From: Micromonospora orduensis
GTDB taxonomy: Bacteria; Actinomycetota; Actinomycetes; Mycobacteriales; Micromonosporaceae
NCBI RefSeq assembly: GCF_006228125.1
Contig: NZ_VDFY01000177.1
Coordinates: 1 to 38,916, forward strand
Reading direction: 5' to 3'
DNA: 38,916 nucleotides
The first letter of the stretch is position 1; each line of letters begins with the position of its first letter. Shown piece by piece: positions 15,475 to 24,761 of this stretch. The notes beneath the pieces are model-generated. The model did no database searches. It saw only the letters and a list, made by a program, of their open reading frames with translations, and was not told the DNA's origin. The position numbers were made by a program, and so were the translations under genes.

Positions 15475-16559
15475 GCACCCACACCGAGCACCAGGCCCCG
15501 CAGGGCCGGGAGCCGCTCGACGTGAACGACCCCAAGCTGACCCGGTTCGACATCGTCCGCGAGGGCGCGCGCCGGGACGACATCGAGATCGTGCACTACG
15601 AGCCGCAGGTGCTGCCCGGCACCAAGGCCGAGCGCCGGCTGACCCGGGTCGTGGCCGGGTTCTTCCTGATCACCGGTCTGGCGGCGACCGCCTTCCTGGC
15701 CATCTACATCTGGTGGCCGTGGCAGTACGAGCCGGGCCGTGGCGGCGACAAGTTCTACACGCCGCTGCTCGGCGCCACCCTCGGCGTGGCCCTGCTGGCC
15801 GTCGGCTTCGGCATCCTGACCTGGGGCAAGAAGTTGCTGCCCAAGGAGGTCTCGATCCAGGACCGGCACGAGGGTCAGGTCGACTCCGAGGGTCGTACGA
15901 TCACCGGCCAGACGATGCTCTACATGGCCGACGAGCTGGGTGTGAAGCGTCGCCCGCTGCTCGGCATCTCGCTGCTGGCCGGTCTCGCGCCGGTCGGCGC
16001 GGTCGTCGCGGCGCCTCTGGTCGGCGGTCTGATCTCGAAGCCGCACAAGAACAACCAGATGTTCACCACCGGGTTCGCCGCGGCCGATGGTGGCGAACGG
16101 ATCCGCCTGGTCCGTGAGGACGGCCGCCCGATCCGCCCGGCCGACATCAGCGCCGGCGGTCAGCTGACCGTCTTCCCCGGCATCGACCACGGCGTGAGCA
16201 ACCGGCACGCCGACTCGCCGACGCTCCTGATCCACCTTCGGGACTCCGACGCGCAGGAGTCGCGCCGGGCCAACGAGCGGATCGGCCACGGCGACTACAT
16301 GTGGGGCAACTACGCGGCGTTCTCCAAGATCTGCACGCACGCCGGTTGCCCGGCCAGCCTGTACGAGCAGCAGACCAACCGTCTGCTCTGCCCGTGCCAC
16401 CAGTCCCAGTTCCTGATCACCGACAACGCCAAGCCCGTCTTCGGCCCTGCCAGCCGGCGGCTGCCGCAGTTGCCCATCGAGGTCGACTCCGAGGGCTTCT
16501 TCGTGGCGAAGTCCGACTACACCGAGACCGTCGGGCCTGATTTCTGGGAGCGGCCATGA
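15471..16559 (+). CDS. qcrA: Rieske iron-sulfur subunit of the bcc complex
   Basis: A 362-residue protein with three N-terminal transmembrane helices (about 60-81, 98-118 and 163-188), typical of the actinobacterial QcrA rather than the one-helix mitochondrial type. The Rieske [2Fe-2S] ligands are Cys288 and His290 (KICTHAGC) and Cys307 and His310 (CPCHQSQF), with Cys293 and Cys309 for the disulfide. It takes electrons from quinol at the Qo site and passes them to QcrC. Its ATG lies in ATGA with the preceding mini-ORF, and its own stop overlaps the qcrB start in ATGA, so translation along the operon is tightly coupled. Confidence 0.97.
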   Translation: MSTHTEHQAPQGREPLDVNDPKLTRFDIVREGARRDDIEIVHYEPQVLPGTKAERRLTRVVAGFFLITGLAATAFLAIYIWWPWQYEPGRGGDKFYTPLLGATLGVALLAVGFGILTWGKKLLPKEVSIQDRHEGQVDSEGRTITGQTMLYMADELGVKRRPLLGISLLAGLAPVGAVVAAPLVGGLISKPHKNNQMFTTGFAAADGGERIRLVREDGRPIRPADISAGGQLTVFPGIDHGVSNRHADSPTLLIHLRDSDAQESRRANERIGHGDYMWGNYAAFSKICTHAGCPASLYEQQTNRLLCPCHQSQFLITDNAKPVFGPASRRLPQLPIEVDSEGFFVAKSDYTETVGPDFWERP

Positions 16560-18187
16560 AGCGTCGAAAGTTTGACCTGGCAGCCACGCCGGGCAAGGCC
16601 GCGGTGGGAGTGGACGACCGCTTCGCGGTGGCCACGCCGCTGCGCAAGCTGCTGAACAAGGTCTTCCCGGACCACTGGTCCTTCCTGCTCGGCGAGATCG
16701 CGCTGTTCTCGTTCGTCGTGCTGCTGCTGACCGGCGTGTTCCTCACCTTCTTCTTTGAGCCGGCGATGACCGAGGTGGTCTACGACGGCAGCTACGCGCC
16801 GTTGCAGGGCACCCCGATGTCCGCCGCGTACGCCTCCAGCCTGGACATCTCGTTCGAGGTGCGCGGCGGCCTGGTGATGCGGCAGATGCACCACTGGGCG
16901 GCGCTGCTGTTCATGGCCGCCATCGTCGTGCACATGCTGCGGGTGTTCTTCACCGGCGCCTTCCGCAAGCCGCGCGAGACCAACTGGATCATCGGTTCGC
17001 TGCTGTTCTGGGTCGGCTTCCTGGCCGGCTTCACCGGCTACTCGCTGCCGGACGACGGCCTGTCCGGCACCGGCCTGCGGATCGCCTCGGCGATCATGCT
17101 GTCCATCCCGGTGATCGGCTCCTGGGTCACCTCGTCGGTCTTCGGTGGCGAGTTCCCGGGCACGATCATCATCAGCCGGTTCTTCATCGCCCACGTGCTG
17201 CTCATCCCGGGTCTGCTTGTCGCGCTGATCAGCGTCCACCTGGGGCTGGTCTTCAAGCAGAAGCACACCCAGTGGCCCGGCCCCGGCCGGACCAACAACA
17301 ACGTGGTCGGCGAGCGGATGTTCCCGCGGTACGCGCTGAAGCAGGGCGGCTTCTTCATGGTCGTCTTCGGCGTCATCGCGCTGATGGGCGGTCTGTTCCA
17401 GATCAACCCGATCTGGCTGTTCGGCCCGTACGAGGCGTGGGTGGTCTCGGCCGCCAGCCAGCCCGACTGGTACGTCATGTTCCTCGACGGCTCGACCCGA
17501 CTCATGCCGGCCTGGGAGATCAACATCCCGATCGGCGACGGGTACGTCATCCCGCCGCTGTTCTGGCCGACGGTCGTCCTGCCCGGCATCCTGGTCGGGC
17601 TGTCGACGATGTACCCGTTCCTGGAGGCCCGGCAGCTCAAGGACCGCAAGAGCCACAACCTGCTCCAGCGTCCCCGGGACGTACCGGCCCGGACCGCAGT
17701 CGGCGCCATGGCCGTCGCGTTCTACATCGTCCTGACGCTCTCCGGCGCCAACGACGTGATCGCGGACAAGTTCCAGATCAGCCTGAACGCGATGACCTGG
17801 GCGGGCCGGATCGGCCTGCTGGTGGTCCCGCCGATGGCGTACTACGTCACCTACCGGCTCTGCCTGGGTCTGCAGCAGCACGACCGGGAGGTGCTCGCGC
17901 ACGGCGTCGAGACCGGCATCATCCGGCGCCTGCCGGACGGCCGGTTCGTCGAGGTGCACCAGCCGCTCAGCGCGTCCAACGGGCACGCGGACGGCCACGG
18001 TGAGCTGGAGTACGTCGGCTGGGTGGTGCCCAAGAAGATGAACCGGCTCGGCGCCCTCGGCCCGGCCATCCGGGGCTTCTTCTACCCGATCGAGAAGCCG
18101 GTCGAGGCGCCGGTCTCGCCGGGGCACCCGCCGGTCGAGGCCCGGCCCGAGCGCGAGGAGATCGGCAGCGGCGAGAGCCGACGCTGA
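16556..18187 (+). CDS. qcrB: Cytochrome b subunit of the bcc complex
   Basis: A 543-residue polytopic quinol-oxidising subunit and the target of anti-tubercular compounds such as Q203 in the mycobacterial enzyme. Heme b ligands are seen as His112 (or His113) with His126 in [21 protein letters not shown], and His213 with His228 in [20 protein letters not shown]. The Qo-site motif appears as PDWY in [13 protein letters not shown] soluble C-terminal tail of about 110 residues (from about 430) follows the last helix, as is normal for actinobacteria. It ends the ctaE-qcrCAB operon and is followed by a terminator. Confidence 0.97.
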   Translation: MKRRKFDLAATPGKAAVGVDDRFAVATPLRKLLNKVFPDHWSFLLGEIALFSFVVLLLTGVFLTFFFEPAMTEVVYDGSYAPLQGTPMSAAYASSLDISFEVRGGLVMRQMHHWAALLFMAAIVVHMLRVFFTGAFRKPRETNWIIGSLLFWVGFLAGFTGYSLPDDGLSGTGLRIASAIMLSIPVIGSWVTSSVFGGEFPGTIIISRFFIAHVLLIPGLLVALISVHLGLVFKQKHTQWPGPGRTNNNVVGERMFPRYALKQGGFFMVVFGVIALMGGLFQINPIWLFGPYEAWVVSAASQPDWYVMFLDGSTRLMPAWEINIPIGDGYVIPPLFWPTVVLPGILVGLSTMYPFLEARQLKDRKSHNLLQRPRDVPARTAVGAMAVAFYIVLTLSGANDVIADKFQISLNAMTWAGRIGLLVVPPMAYYVTYRLCLGLQQHDREVLAHGVETGIIRRLPDGRFVEVHQPLSASNGHADGHGELEYVGWVVPKKMNRLGALGPAIRGFFYPIEKPVEAPVSPGHPPVEARPEREEIGSGESRR

Positions 18188-18205
18188 CCGCCTGATCGCA
18201 CCGTT

Positions 18206-18241
18206 ACGGGGCGCCCGTCGGAATTCCGGCGGGCGCCCCGT
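18206..18241 (+). terminator. Terminator of the qcr operon
   Basis: Perfect 12-bp stem ACGGGGCGCCCG / CGGGCGCCCCGT around a 12-base loop that is itself palindromic (CGGAATTCCG). Confidence 0.85.
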
Positions 18242-18380
18242 CGTGTCCGCGTGCACTGCCCATCCGAGCAGGAGTCGGACGGTCACGGTGGGACCGGTCG
18301 ACCCCGCGCGTCGGGGGATCGCAGGAATAACCCCGGTGAGCCGGGTATCCGTGCGGTCCGACGTCTCAAGGGGGGGGAAC

Positions 18381-19064
18381 ATGTTGGGTATCAAACGCCT
18401 CGGCCTGTTGGCCGCGCTGGTACTGGTCGGCGTCGCGCCGGCAGCGGCCGCGCAGGCCGCGGCACAGCCGTCGACGCAGGACACCCAGTATCTGCAGGCG
18501 GTGCACCAGGTGAACCTGTTCGAGATCACCGCCGGTGACCTGGCCCAGCAGAAGGGCCAGAACCAGGGGGTCAAGGACCTCGGTGCGATGTTCAAGACCG
18601 ACCACACCCAGCTGGACCAGACGGTGCAGCAGACCGCGTCCCAGCTCAACGTGGAACTGCCGAACGAGCCCAGCGCCGATCAGCAGGCGGTCCTCGACAA
18701 GTTGAACAACGCCAGCGGCGCGGAGTTCGACCGGCTCTGGGTGACCAGTCAGCTGGCCGGCCACGTCCAGGCCATCCAGGCCACCCAGACAGAGATCTCA
18801 CAGGGCTCCGAGCAGTCGGTGGTCCAGCTGGCCCAGACCGCCCTGCCGACGCTCCAGGCGCACTACGACGAGCTGGTGCAGCTCGCCAACCAGCTCGGTA
18901 TCCCGGTCCCGCAGACCAGCGCCAGCGGTACGCCCAGCCCGGGTGGCACCGGCACTGAGTCGCCGGGTGGCACGGGCACCGAGTCGCCGGCTCCGGGTGG
19001 CACCACCGAGTCGCCGGCTCCGGGCGGCGGCACCACCGAGACGCCGGCTCCCAGCGAGAGCTGA
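18381..19064 (+). CDS. Secreted DUF4142 protein with Pro/Thr/Gly-rich tail
   Basis: A 227-residue protein starting at the ATG at 18381, directly after a long purine SD (AAGGGGGGG). Residues 1-31 form a signal peptide (LGLLAALVLVGVAPAAAAQAAAQP). Residues about 32-175 form the DUF4142 ferritin-like four-helix domain: DTQYLQAVHQVNLFEITAGDLAQQKGQ, then FKTDHTQLDQTVQQTA. The last 45 residues are imperfect repeats of SPGGTGTE and SPAPGGTTE, a flexible low-complexity tail that may be glycosylated or span the cell wall. There is no LPxTG sortase signal. The function of DUF4142 is unknown. It is expressed separately from the qcr operon, with terminators on both sides. Confidence 0.85.
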   Translation: MLGIKRLGLLAALVLVGVAPAAAAQAAAQPSTQDTQYLQAVHQVNLFEITAGDLAQQKGQNQGVKDLGAMFKTDHTQLDQTVQQTASQLNVELPNEPSADQQAVLDKLNNASGAEFDRLWVTSQLAGHVQAIQATQTEISQGSEQSVVQLAQTALPTLQAHYDELVQLANQLGIPVPQTSASGTPSPGGTGTESPGGTGTESPAPGGTTESPAPGGGTTETPAPSES

Positions 19065-19080
19065 CGTAGCGGCAAGCAGA

Positions 19081-19114
19081 CGGCCGGTCCACCCCGCACG
19101 GGGTGGACCGGCCG
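19081..19114. terminator. Hairpin terminator between convergent genes
   Basis: Perfect 15-bp stem (left arm 19081-19095, right arm 19100-19114) with a GCAC tetraloop. It separates the DUF4142 gene from the Lrp/AsnC-domain gene. Confidence 0.88.
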
Positions 19115-19132
19115 CCGTGTGTCGGGCGGTGG

Positions 19133-19420
19133 TCAGTCCGTGCCGGCCAGGCCGATCGCGAACGCTTCCTCCAGGTCGTGCTGGGAGTACGCCCGGAACG
19201 CGATGTGCGACTCGGTGTTCAGCACGCCCGGCACCTTCGAGATGCTGCCCGCGATGACCTGGGCGATCTGGTCGAACTCGCGGACCCGGACGATGGCGAT
19301 GAGGTCGACGTGCCCGGCCACCGAGTAGACCTCGCTGACGCCGGGAAGGTTGGCCAGGGTCTCCGCCACCTCGGGAATCGCGTCGGTGGCGCAGTCGATC
19401 AGCACGATCGCGGTGATCAC
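19133..19420 (-). CDS. Stand-alone Lrp/AsnC ligand-binding (RAM) domain protein
   Basis: A 95-residue protein consisting only of the AsnC/Lrp effector domain: MITAIVLIDCATDAIPEVAETLANLPGVSEVYSVAGHVDLIAIVRVREFDQIAQVI. There is no helix-turn-helix. Such SraA-like proteins form ring oligomers and bind amino acids, and may modulate full-length Lrp proteins. The GTG at 19420 is the only start that keeps the first beta strand. The same small gene near trpD and qcr is found in Streptomyces (recalled). It lies 78 bp upstream (on minus) of the nucleotidyltransferase gene and could be cotranscribed with nothing else. Confidence 0.88.
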   Translation of the reverse strand: MITAIVLIDCATDAIPEVAETLANLPGVSEVYSVAGHVDLIAIVRVREFDQIAQVIAGSISKVPGVLNTESHIAFRAYSQHDLEEAFAIGLAGTD

Positions 19421-19498
19421 GGGGCATTTCTCCGTTCGTCGGCGTCGTCGCCCATGCTAGATGTTCCCGGCCGACCCCGAGGCGGGAGCCGTCGCGGC

Positions 19499-20365
19499 TC
19501 AGCCGTGGGCGGCGGCGGGCACGGTGCGACAGTCCCCGAACCGGATCACGTCGTGCAGCCGTTCCCCGTCACGGACCACCGCCCCCGGCCACACGACGGT
19601 GCGGCACACGTCGCCATCCACCCGCGCGCCGGCGCCGACGACCGACTCCACGCAGTGACCGGTCACCGTCGCGGACGGATCGACCAGGACCCCGCCGTCG
19701 GCGGCGTGCAGGTTTGCCGCCAGGTAGTCGGCCGGGGTGCCGGTGTCGAAGAAGGTGCCCGGGTAGGGCACCACCTCCAGCTCCCCGGCCGCCTCGGCGG
19801 GCCGCCAGAGCGCGCGGACCAGGTCGGAGAAGACCACCGGCAGGTCGCGGACCAACCGCCAGGGCAGCAGCGAGAACCCGGTGAAGCAGTGCCCGTCGAA
19901 GGTGCCCGGCGCCGTCGGGTCCGCGGCGGGCTGGCCGAGCAGGCGTACGGTGTGCCCGTCCCAGCCGTCGACCAACGCGGCCACGTCGGGGCCCGGGGGA
20001 GCGGCCGGGTCGGCGAGGTACGCGTCGGCGTTGCCCACCAGCACCGGCCGGCCGTCGATCCAGTCCAGCAGGTTGGCCACCCCGCCCGCGGTGCCCAGCG
20101 GCTCGCCGGGCTCCACCGACAGGTGGGCGCGGTCGCCGACGTGGGCGACCACCTGGTCGGCGAGGTAGCACGCGTTCACCGCGACGCGACCCGGCCCGGC
20201 CAGGCCCAGCCCGGTCAGCCGGGCCAGTGCCCGGTCCAGCAGCGGCACGTTGCCCACCGGGCACAGCGCCTTGGGGACCCGTTCGGTGAGCGGACGCAGC
20301 CGGGTGCCCTCGCCAGCGGCGAGAACCACGGCGCACAGGTCCTCCGGCAGGCCCGCCCCGGTCAT
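19499..20365 (-). CDS. Nucleotidyltransferase (NDP-sugar pyrophosphorylase family)
   Basis: A 288-residue protein with the GT-A nucleotidyltransferase signature VVLAAGEGTRLRPLTERVPKALCPVGNVPLLDRAL near the start, a metal-binding Asp in VLVGNADAYL (about residue 110), and a second conserved patch PGTFFDTGTPADYLAANL. The C-terminus has left-handed beta-helix-like hexads (SATVTGHCVESVVGAGARVDGDVCRTVVWPGAVV). It probably makes an NDP-sugar, but substrate and nucleotide cannot be told. The ATG overlaps the stop of the Nudix gene by 4 bases, so the two are coupled. Much of the upstream frame is shadow. Confidence 0.88.
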   Translation of the reverse strand: MTGAGLPEDLCAVVLAAGEGTRLRPLTERVPKALCPVGNVPLLDRALARLTGLGLAGPGRVAVNACYLADQVVAHVGDRAHLSVEPGEPLGTAGGVANLLDWIDGRPVLVGNADAYLADPAAPPGPDVAALVDGWDGHTVRLLGQPAADPTAPGTFDGHCFTGFSLLPWRLVRDLPVVFSDLVRALWRPAEAAGELEVVPYPGTFFDTGTPADYLAANLHAADGGVLVDPSATVTGHCVESVVGAGARVDGDVCRTVVWPGAVVRDGERLHDVIRFGDCRTVPAAAHG

Positions 20366-20904
20366 GGCGTGGTGTCGGGCACCGGTGGCGGAAACTGCCC
20401 GGCCAGCGGCCCGATGTCGTAGTAGGCGAGCAGCCGGGCGGTCGACCAGCTCAGCTTGGGCAGGTCGTCCAGCGGATGCCAGGCGGCCTCGAAGACCTCC
20501 GCGCCGTCGACCACCAGCTCGGTGCTGGACGCCGGCACCTCCGCCTCGAAGACCACGTCCACCCATCCCTTGGCGTGCACGATCGCGTTCGGTACGGCGG
20601 GGCGCAGCCGGGACGGGGCAAGCCGGATGCCGGACTCCTCGAACAGCTCCCGGGCCGCGCCCACCACCGGCGCCTCGCCCCGGTTCAGCAGGCCGGCGGG
20701 CAGCGACCAACCCTTGCCGGGTGGTTGGCGCAGCATCAGCAACCGGCCCGCGCCCGTCGCCTCGGAATCGCGGACCAGGGTGACCGCGCCGACGATGTAC
20801 TTGGGTACGGCCAGCTTGACCAGGCGCCGGCGTACCGGCAGGGGCAGCCGGTAGAAGGCCTGGTAGAAGATGGCCCTACCGGTGGCACGGGAGCGGGGGA
20901 TCAT
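20362..20904 (-). CDS. Nudix hydrolase
   Basis: A 180-residue Nudix protein. The box is complete: GLLNRGEAPVVGAARELFEESGI (G-x5-E-x7-REL-x-EESGI), near residues 70-92. It sits in a domain with KGWSLPAG before it and a VDVVFEAEV strand after it. A basic N-terminal extension of about 40 residues (FYRLPLPVRRRLVKLAVPKYIVGAV) precedes the fold. It hydrolyses some nucleoside-diphosphate-X compound; the substrate is unknown. Coupling (ATGA) to a sugar nucleotidyltransferase suggests NDP-sugar or nucleotide clean-up. It starts at the ATG at 20904, 53 bases after the stop of the RelA/SpoT homologue. Confidence 0.88.
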   Translation of the reverse strand: MIPRSRATGRAIFYQAFYRLPLPVRRRLVKLAVPKYIVGAVTLVRDSEATGAGRLLMLRQPPGKGWSLPAGLLNRGEAPVVGAARELFEESGIRLAPSRLRPAVPNAIVHAKGWVDVVFEAEVPASSTELVVDGAEVFEAAWHPLDDLPKLSWSTARLLAYYDIGPLAGQFPPPVPDTTP

Positions 20905-20957
20905 GACTCCAGGCTAGTGGTCACGAATGTTCTTCGGACGTGCTGGGGCCGGCCCGG

Positions 20958-22751
20958 TCACTGTCGATGGTCGACCAGGTCGATGAGCTGGCGTACCACG
21001 GTGTCCGGTTCGATCACCCGGTCGAAGACCGCGACGAGCAGGGTCTCCAGGTCGGGATAGCCCAACTCCTCGGAGAGGCGCAGCAGCGGCAGGTCACTGG
21101 CCAGGCCCCGGTTGTGCTGGCGCAGGGCCAGCCCGATGGTGGCCCGACCGAGCCGCACCTTGTCACTGATCGTGATGCCCGGCTCGGTGTGCTCGGCGAA
21201 CCATCTGTTGATCTGCATCTGCGCGTGCGGTGACTTGACGAAGCTGAGCCACTCCCGGCGTGGGCCGCGCGGCGCCACGCCCGCCTCGAAACCGTTGTCG
21301 CCGTCGTTCTCGGTGAAGATCTCCACCACGTCGCCCTCGTCCAGCTCCGAGCTCAGCGGCGCCAACCGGCCGTTGATCCGGGCGGCGAGGCAGTGGTCGC
21401 CACGCTCGTTGCCCAGCTCGTACGCGAGGTCGACGGGCGTGGCGCCGGCCGGCAGCACCACCTGCCGCCCGTCGGCGAAGACCTGGATCTGCCCTTCGGC
21501 GAGGTCGCACCGCAGCGACTCGAGGAACTGCGCCGGGTCGGCGGCGGCCGGCTCCCAGTCGAGCACCCGGCGCAGCCAGTCCAACTGCTCGGCGCGGGCC
21601 GCCGCGCTGCTGCTGCCCGAACGCGGGAAGCGGAAGTCGGCGGCGATCCCGTACTCGGCCGAGCGGTGCATCTCCTCGGTGCGGATCAGCACCTCCACCG
21701 TGCGGTCCTGCGGGCCGCAGACGCTCGTGTGCAGCGAGCGGTAGAGGTTGTTCTTCGGTGAGGCGATGAAGTCCTTGAAGCGGCCGGGTACGGGCCGCCA
21801 CGTGCCGTGGATCGCGCCCAGCGCGGCGTAACAGTCGGTGGCCGGGCCGTCGACCACCACCACGATGCGGGGCAGATCGTACGGCGCGGTGTGGCCGCCG
21901 GCGATGGTGTCCTTCCAGATCGAGTAGAGGTGCCGGGGGCGGGGGCTCACCTCGGCGTCGACCCGGCTGCGGCGCAACGCCACCCGGGCCCGGGCGACCA
22001 CCGAGTCCAGGTACGTGTCCCAGCCCGGCCGGTCGTGCACGTGCCGGGCCAGCCGGGCGTGCTCCTCGGGCTCCAGGTGCAGCAGCACCACGTCGTCCAG
22101 CTCGCGCTTGAGGGTCTGGATGCCCAGCCGGTCACAGAGCGGGACCAGCACCTCCTGCGTCTTGCGGGCGATCCGCTCCCGCGACGACGCGGAGCGCACG
22201 CCGAGGGTGCGCATGTTGTGCAGCCGGTCGGCCAGCTTGATGATCAGCACCCGGACGTCCTTGGCGGCCGCGACGATCATCTTGCGGATCGTCTCCGCCT
22301 CGGCGGCCTTGCCGTAGAACGCCTTGTCGAACTTGGTCACCCCGTCGACCAGGTGGGCCACCTCGCCGCCGAAGTCCTCCGAGAGGGCCTGGAGCGTGTA
22401 GCGCGTGTCCTCCACCGTGTCGTGCAGCAGCGCCGCGACCAGGGTGGTGGTGTCCATCCCCAGCTCCGCGCAGATCTGGGCCACCGCGAGGGGATGGGTG
22501 ATGTACGGCTCGCCGCTCTTGCGGAACTGCCCGCGGTGCATGTTCTCCGCGATGGTGTACGCCCGGCGCAGCACCGCTGGGTCGGTGCCGGCGTGGATGC
22601 CCCGGTGGGTGCGGACCAGCTGCGTGACCGGGTCGGAGTCGGTGGTCGGCCAGGTGAGCAGTGACCGCAGCCGGCGGGCGAGCGGCAGCTCACCCGGCTG
22701 GGTCGGAAGGGCGCCCCCCAGGGCGGCGCCGTGTCCGGCGTCGACGTCCAC
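20958..22751 (-). CDS. RelA/SpoT homologue (HD + synthetase + TGS), lacking ACT
   Basis: A 597-residue Rel-family protein. The HD hydrolase domain is intact: HDTVED (residues 110-115) and KLADRLHNMR (about 172). The synthetase domain has YDLPRI (Asp292), RFKD (324-327) and Glu353, but it differs from classical Rel at several conserved positions. The Arg of the Asp-Leu-x-x-Ile-Arg strand is Val, ExQIRT is EVLIRT, and AAHW is AADF. A TGS domain follows (about 415-480). There is no C-terminal ACT domain. It is therefore probably a second RSH, with a secure hydrolase and a doubtful synthetase. I start at the GTG at 22751, because GGAGG lies 8 bases upstream; the GTG at 22760 is too close to it. 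Confidence 0.9.
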   Translation of the reverse strand: MDVDAGHGAALGGALPTQPGELPLARRLRSLLTWPTTDSDPVTQLVRTHRGIHAGTDPAVLRRAYTIAENMHRGQFRKSGEPYITHPLAVAQICAELGMDTTTLVAALLHDTVEDTRYTLQALSEDFGGEVAHLVDGVTKFDKAFYGKAAEAETIRKMIVAAAKDVRVLIIKLADRLHNMRTLGVRSASSRERIARKTQEVLVPLCDRLGIQTLKRELDDVVLLHLEPEEHARLARHVHDRPGWDTYLDSVVARARVALRRSRVDAEVSPRPRHLYSIWKDTIAGGHTAPYDLPRIVVVVDGPATDCYAALGAIHGTWRPVPGRFKDFIASPKNNLYRSLHTSVCGPQDRTVEVLIRTEEMHRSAEYGIAADFRFPRSGSSSAAARAEQLDWLRRVLDWEPAAADPAQFLESLRCDLAEGQIQVFADGRQVVLPAGATPVDLAYELGNERGDHCLAARINGRLAPLSSELDEGDVVEIFTENDGDNGFEAGVAPRGPRREWLSFVKSPHAQMQINRWFAEHTEPGITISDKVRLGRATIGLALRQHNRGLASDLPLLRLSEELGYPDLETLLVAVFDRVIEPDTVVRQLIDLVDHRQ

Positions 22752-22879
22752 GAGGGACACCTCCTCACCCCGGCTCCACGACGCCGGAGACCGACGGCCG
22801 GGAGCAGGCCCACGAATCGGGCAGGACTGCACTTCTCTAACAGCCTAAGCGAGTCGACGTAGTCCGATCGGTCACTTGG

Positions 22880-24634
22880 TCATGAGCGTTCGGTCGAGAG
22901 TTGGTGGGACGGACCGTTCTCGGCCTTCGCCAGCAGGTCACGGAAGCGGCCCGCGCCACCCACCGGCGACGACCAACCGGACGACATCTCCACCAGTCGC
23001 GTCTCCGGTCGTTCCAACCAGGACAGGATGCGCTCGGACTCCTCGGCCGTGGCCGCCGGCACCGGCCCGTGCCCGCCGGCCACCGTCTCGGCGGTGGCCC
23101 GGATGGCGGTCAGCGTGGGTCGCGGGTGGACGCCCGGCGGGGACACCCCCGCGCCGGCCAGCCGGCCGTGCCGGACCAGCGCCAGCTCCCAGCCGCCCCG
23201 GGCCGCCGGGCGGGCCGCCGCCAGCTCGGTGATCCCGGTCAGCGCGGCCAGCCGCTGCATCCGCACGGTGGCGCGCAGCACCGCCGCCAGCCGGGACCGC
23301 ACCACGGCGGCGTCCTCGTAGCGCTGGTCGCCCGAGAGCACGTCGATCCGGGCCAGCAGCGCGTCCACCACCCGCTGCGGGTCGCTCGCGGTGGCGGTGC
23401 GGAACGGCAGGACGGCTCTGTCGTCGTACTCCTCGGGGGTGATCCGGTGCTCGCAGGGCGCCGCGCAGCGACCCAGCTCGGCCAGCGCGCAGGCCGGCGT
23501 GACGGTGCGCAGCGAGAGCCGGTGCGTGCACTGGCGCAGTGGCACCGCGTCGTGGAAGCCGGCGGCGGCCAGCTCCGCGGCCCGCCGGGAGGTGAACGGC
23601 CCGAGGTACGCGGTGTCGGTGGGGGTCAGGTCGCGGACGATCGACAGCCGAGGGTACGGACCGTCGGTGAGCTTGAGCCAGACCATCCGCTCCGGGTACT
23701 TCGACCGCCGGTTGTACGGCGGGGCGTGCGCGGCGATCAGCCGCAGCTCGCGGACCTCCGCCTCCAGCGAGTGGGCGCACTCCACCGCCTCGACCCGCTC
23801 GGCCGCCGCCAGCATCTCGGAGATCCGGGCGCGCTTCTCACCTGCGGTGAAGTAGCTGCGCACCCGGGTGGCGATGTCGACGGAGGTGCCGACGTAGAGC
23901 GGGCGGTCGTCGGCGGCCCGGAAGATGTAGACCCCCGGGACCTTCGGCAGCCCCTCGGCCAGGTGCCGTTTGCGGCGCTGTGTCGGGGTGACCGCCCGGG
24001 CGAACTCGATGGCGTCGCCGACCGTGTCCACCCGGTGCCCACCGAGCCGGCCGATCAGCCCGTGCAGCACGTCGACGGTGGCCTTCGCGTCGTCCAGCGC
24101 GCGGTGGGTGGGTTGCGTGGCGGTGCGGAAGTACGCGGCCAGGGTGCCGAGCTTGCGGTTGGGCACCTCGTCGCGGGTCAGCACCCGGCGGGCCAGCGCC
24201 GCGGTGTCCAGGACGCGGGGGTTGGGCCAGCGGTAACCGTGCTTGGCGCAGGCCGCCTTGAGGAACCCGACGTCGTACGGGGCGTTGTGGGCCACCAGCA
24301 CGGCGTCGGCGATGAACTCCAGGAAGCTCGGCAGCACCTGCTCGATCGGTGGCGCCGGCAGCAGCATGGCCTGGGTGATGCCGGTGAGCACGGTGATGAA
24401 CGGCGGGATCGGCTGCCCCGGGTTGACCAGGGTCGCCAGCTCACCCAGCTGCTCGCCGCCGCGCACCTTGACCGCGCCGATCTCGGTGATGCCACCGCCG
24501 TCCGGCGCGCCGCCGGTGGTCTCCAGGTCGACCACCACGAAGGTGGTCGCGTAGAGCGGCAGCGCCGGGTCCACCCCGCCCACCGCCGGGTCGAGACCGG
24601 CAAGTGACTCCTGGACGTACTCCGCCTGTGCCAT
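22880..24634 (-). CDS. DEDDh exonuclease fused to UvrC-like GIY-YIG nuclease
   Basis: A 584-residue fusion. Residues about 28-200 are a DnaQ/PolC-type 3'-5' exonuclease with VVDLETTG, VAHNAPYDVGFL and HRALDDAKATVD (the DEDDh residues). From about 220 follows a UvrC N-terminal half: VPGVYIFRAADDRPLYVGTSVDIATRVRSYF (GIY-YIG), the Cys-rich CTHRLSLRTVTPACALAELGRCAAPC and a UVR-like helix. The UvrC C-terminal endonuclease half is missing. It corresponds to mycobacterial Rv2191 (recalled). A DNA-repair role is likely, and a damage-type promoter sits directly at its start. The ATG at 24634 has no SD; the -10 is 7 bases away, so it is probably leaderless. It is divergent from the NYN gene. Confidence 0.92.
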   Translation of the reverse strand: MAQAEYVQESLAGLDPAVGGVDPALPLYATTFVVVDLETTGGAPDGGGITEIGAVKVRGGEQLGELATLVNPGQPIPPFITVLTGITQAMLLPAPPIEQVLPSFLEFIADAVLVAHNAPYDVGFLKAACAKHGYRWPNPRVLDTAALARRVLTRDEVPNRKLGTLAAYFRTATQPTHRALDDAKATVDVLHGLIGRLGGHRVDTVGDAIEFARAVTPTQRRKRHLAEGLPKVPGVYIFRAADDRPLYVGTSVDIATRVRSYFTAGEKRARISEMLAAAERVEAVECAHSLEAEVRELRLIAAHAPPYNRRSKYPERMVWLKLTDGPYPRLSIVRDLTPTDTAYLGPFTSRRAAELAAAGFHDAVPLRQCTHRLSLRTVTPACALAELGRCAAPCEHRITPEEYDDRAVLPFRTATASDPQRVVDALLARIDVLSGDQRYEDAAVVRSRLAAVLRATVRMQRLAALTGITELAAARPAARGGWELALVRHGRLAGAGVSPPGVHPRPTLTAIRATAETVAGGHGPVPAATAEESERILSWLERPETRLVEMSSGWSSPVGGAGRFRDLLAKAENGPSHQLSTERS

Positions 24635-24641
24635 CGGCGGC

Positions 24642-24663
24642 ACGCTAGCGCCCCGGTCCGACA
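24642..24663 (-). promoter_or_regulatory. PafBC-type damage promoter of the exonuclease/UvrC-like gene
   Basis: On the minus strand TGTCGGAC (24656-24663), 8 bases, then TAGCGT (24642-24647), which ends 7 bases before the ATG. This fits the actinobacterial RecA-independent damage promoter (tTGTCRgtg-N8-TAnnnT) and leaderless start at once. Confidence 0.6.
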
Positions 24664-24761
24664 CTCCTGTCGCAACGTCCCCACCAGTCACCATGGGGGT
24701 AGGATGAGAGATCGGCTCACTCACCGGGCGGTGGGCCCGGTCGCGGTGGGAGACTTGCCAC

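Noticed and set aside
16517..18649. 710-residue minus frame antisense to qcrB and the DUF4142 gene
   Set aside because: Composition is Arg/Asp/His-rich with no motifs, while the plus strand encodes a clear cytochrome b.
18930..19060. Tandem repeat or CRISPR-like array
   Set aside because: The repeats are in frame, imperfect and encode the low-complexity tail of the DUF4142 protein.
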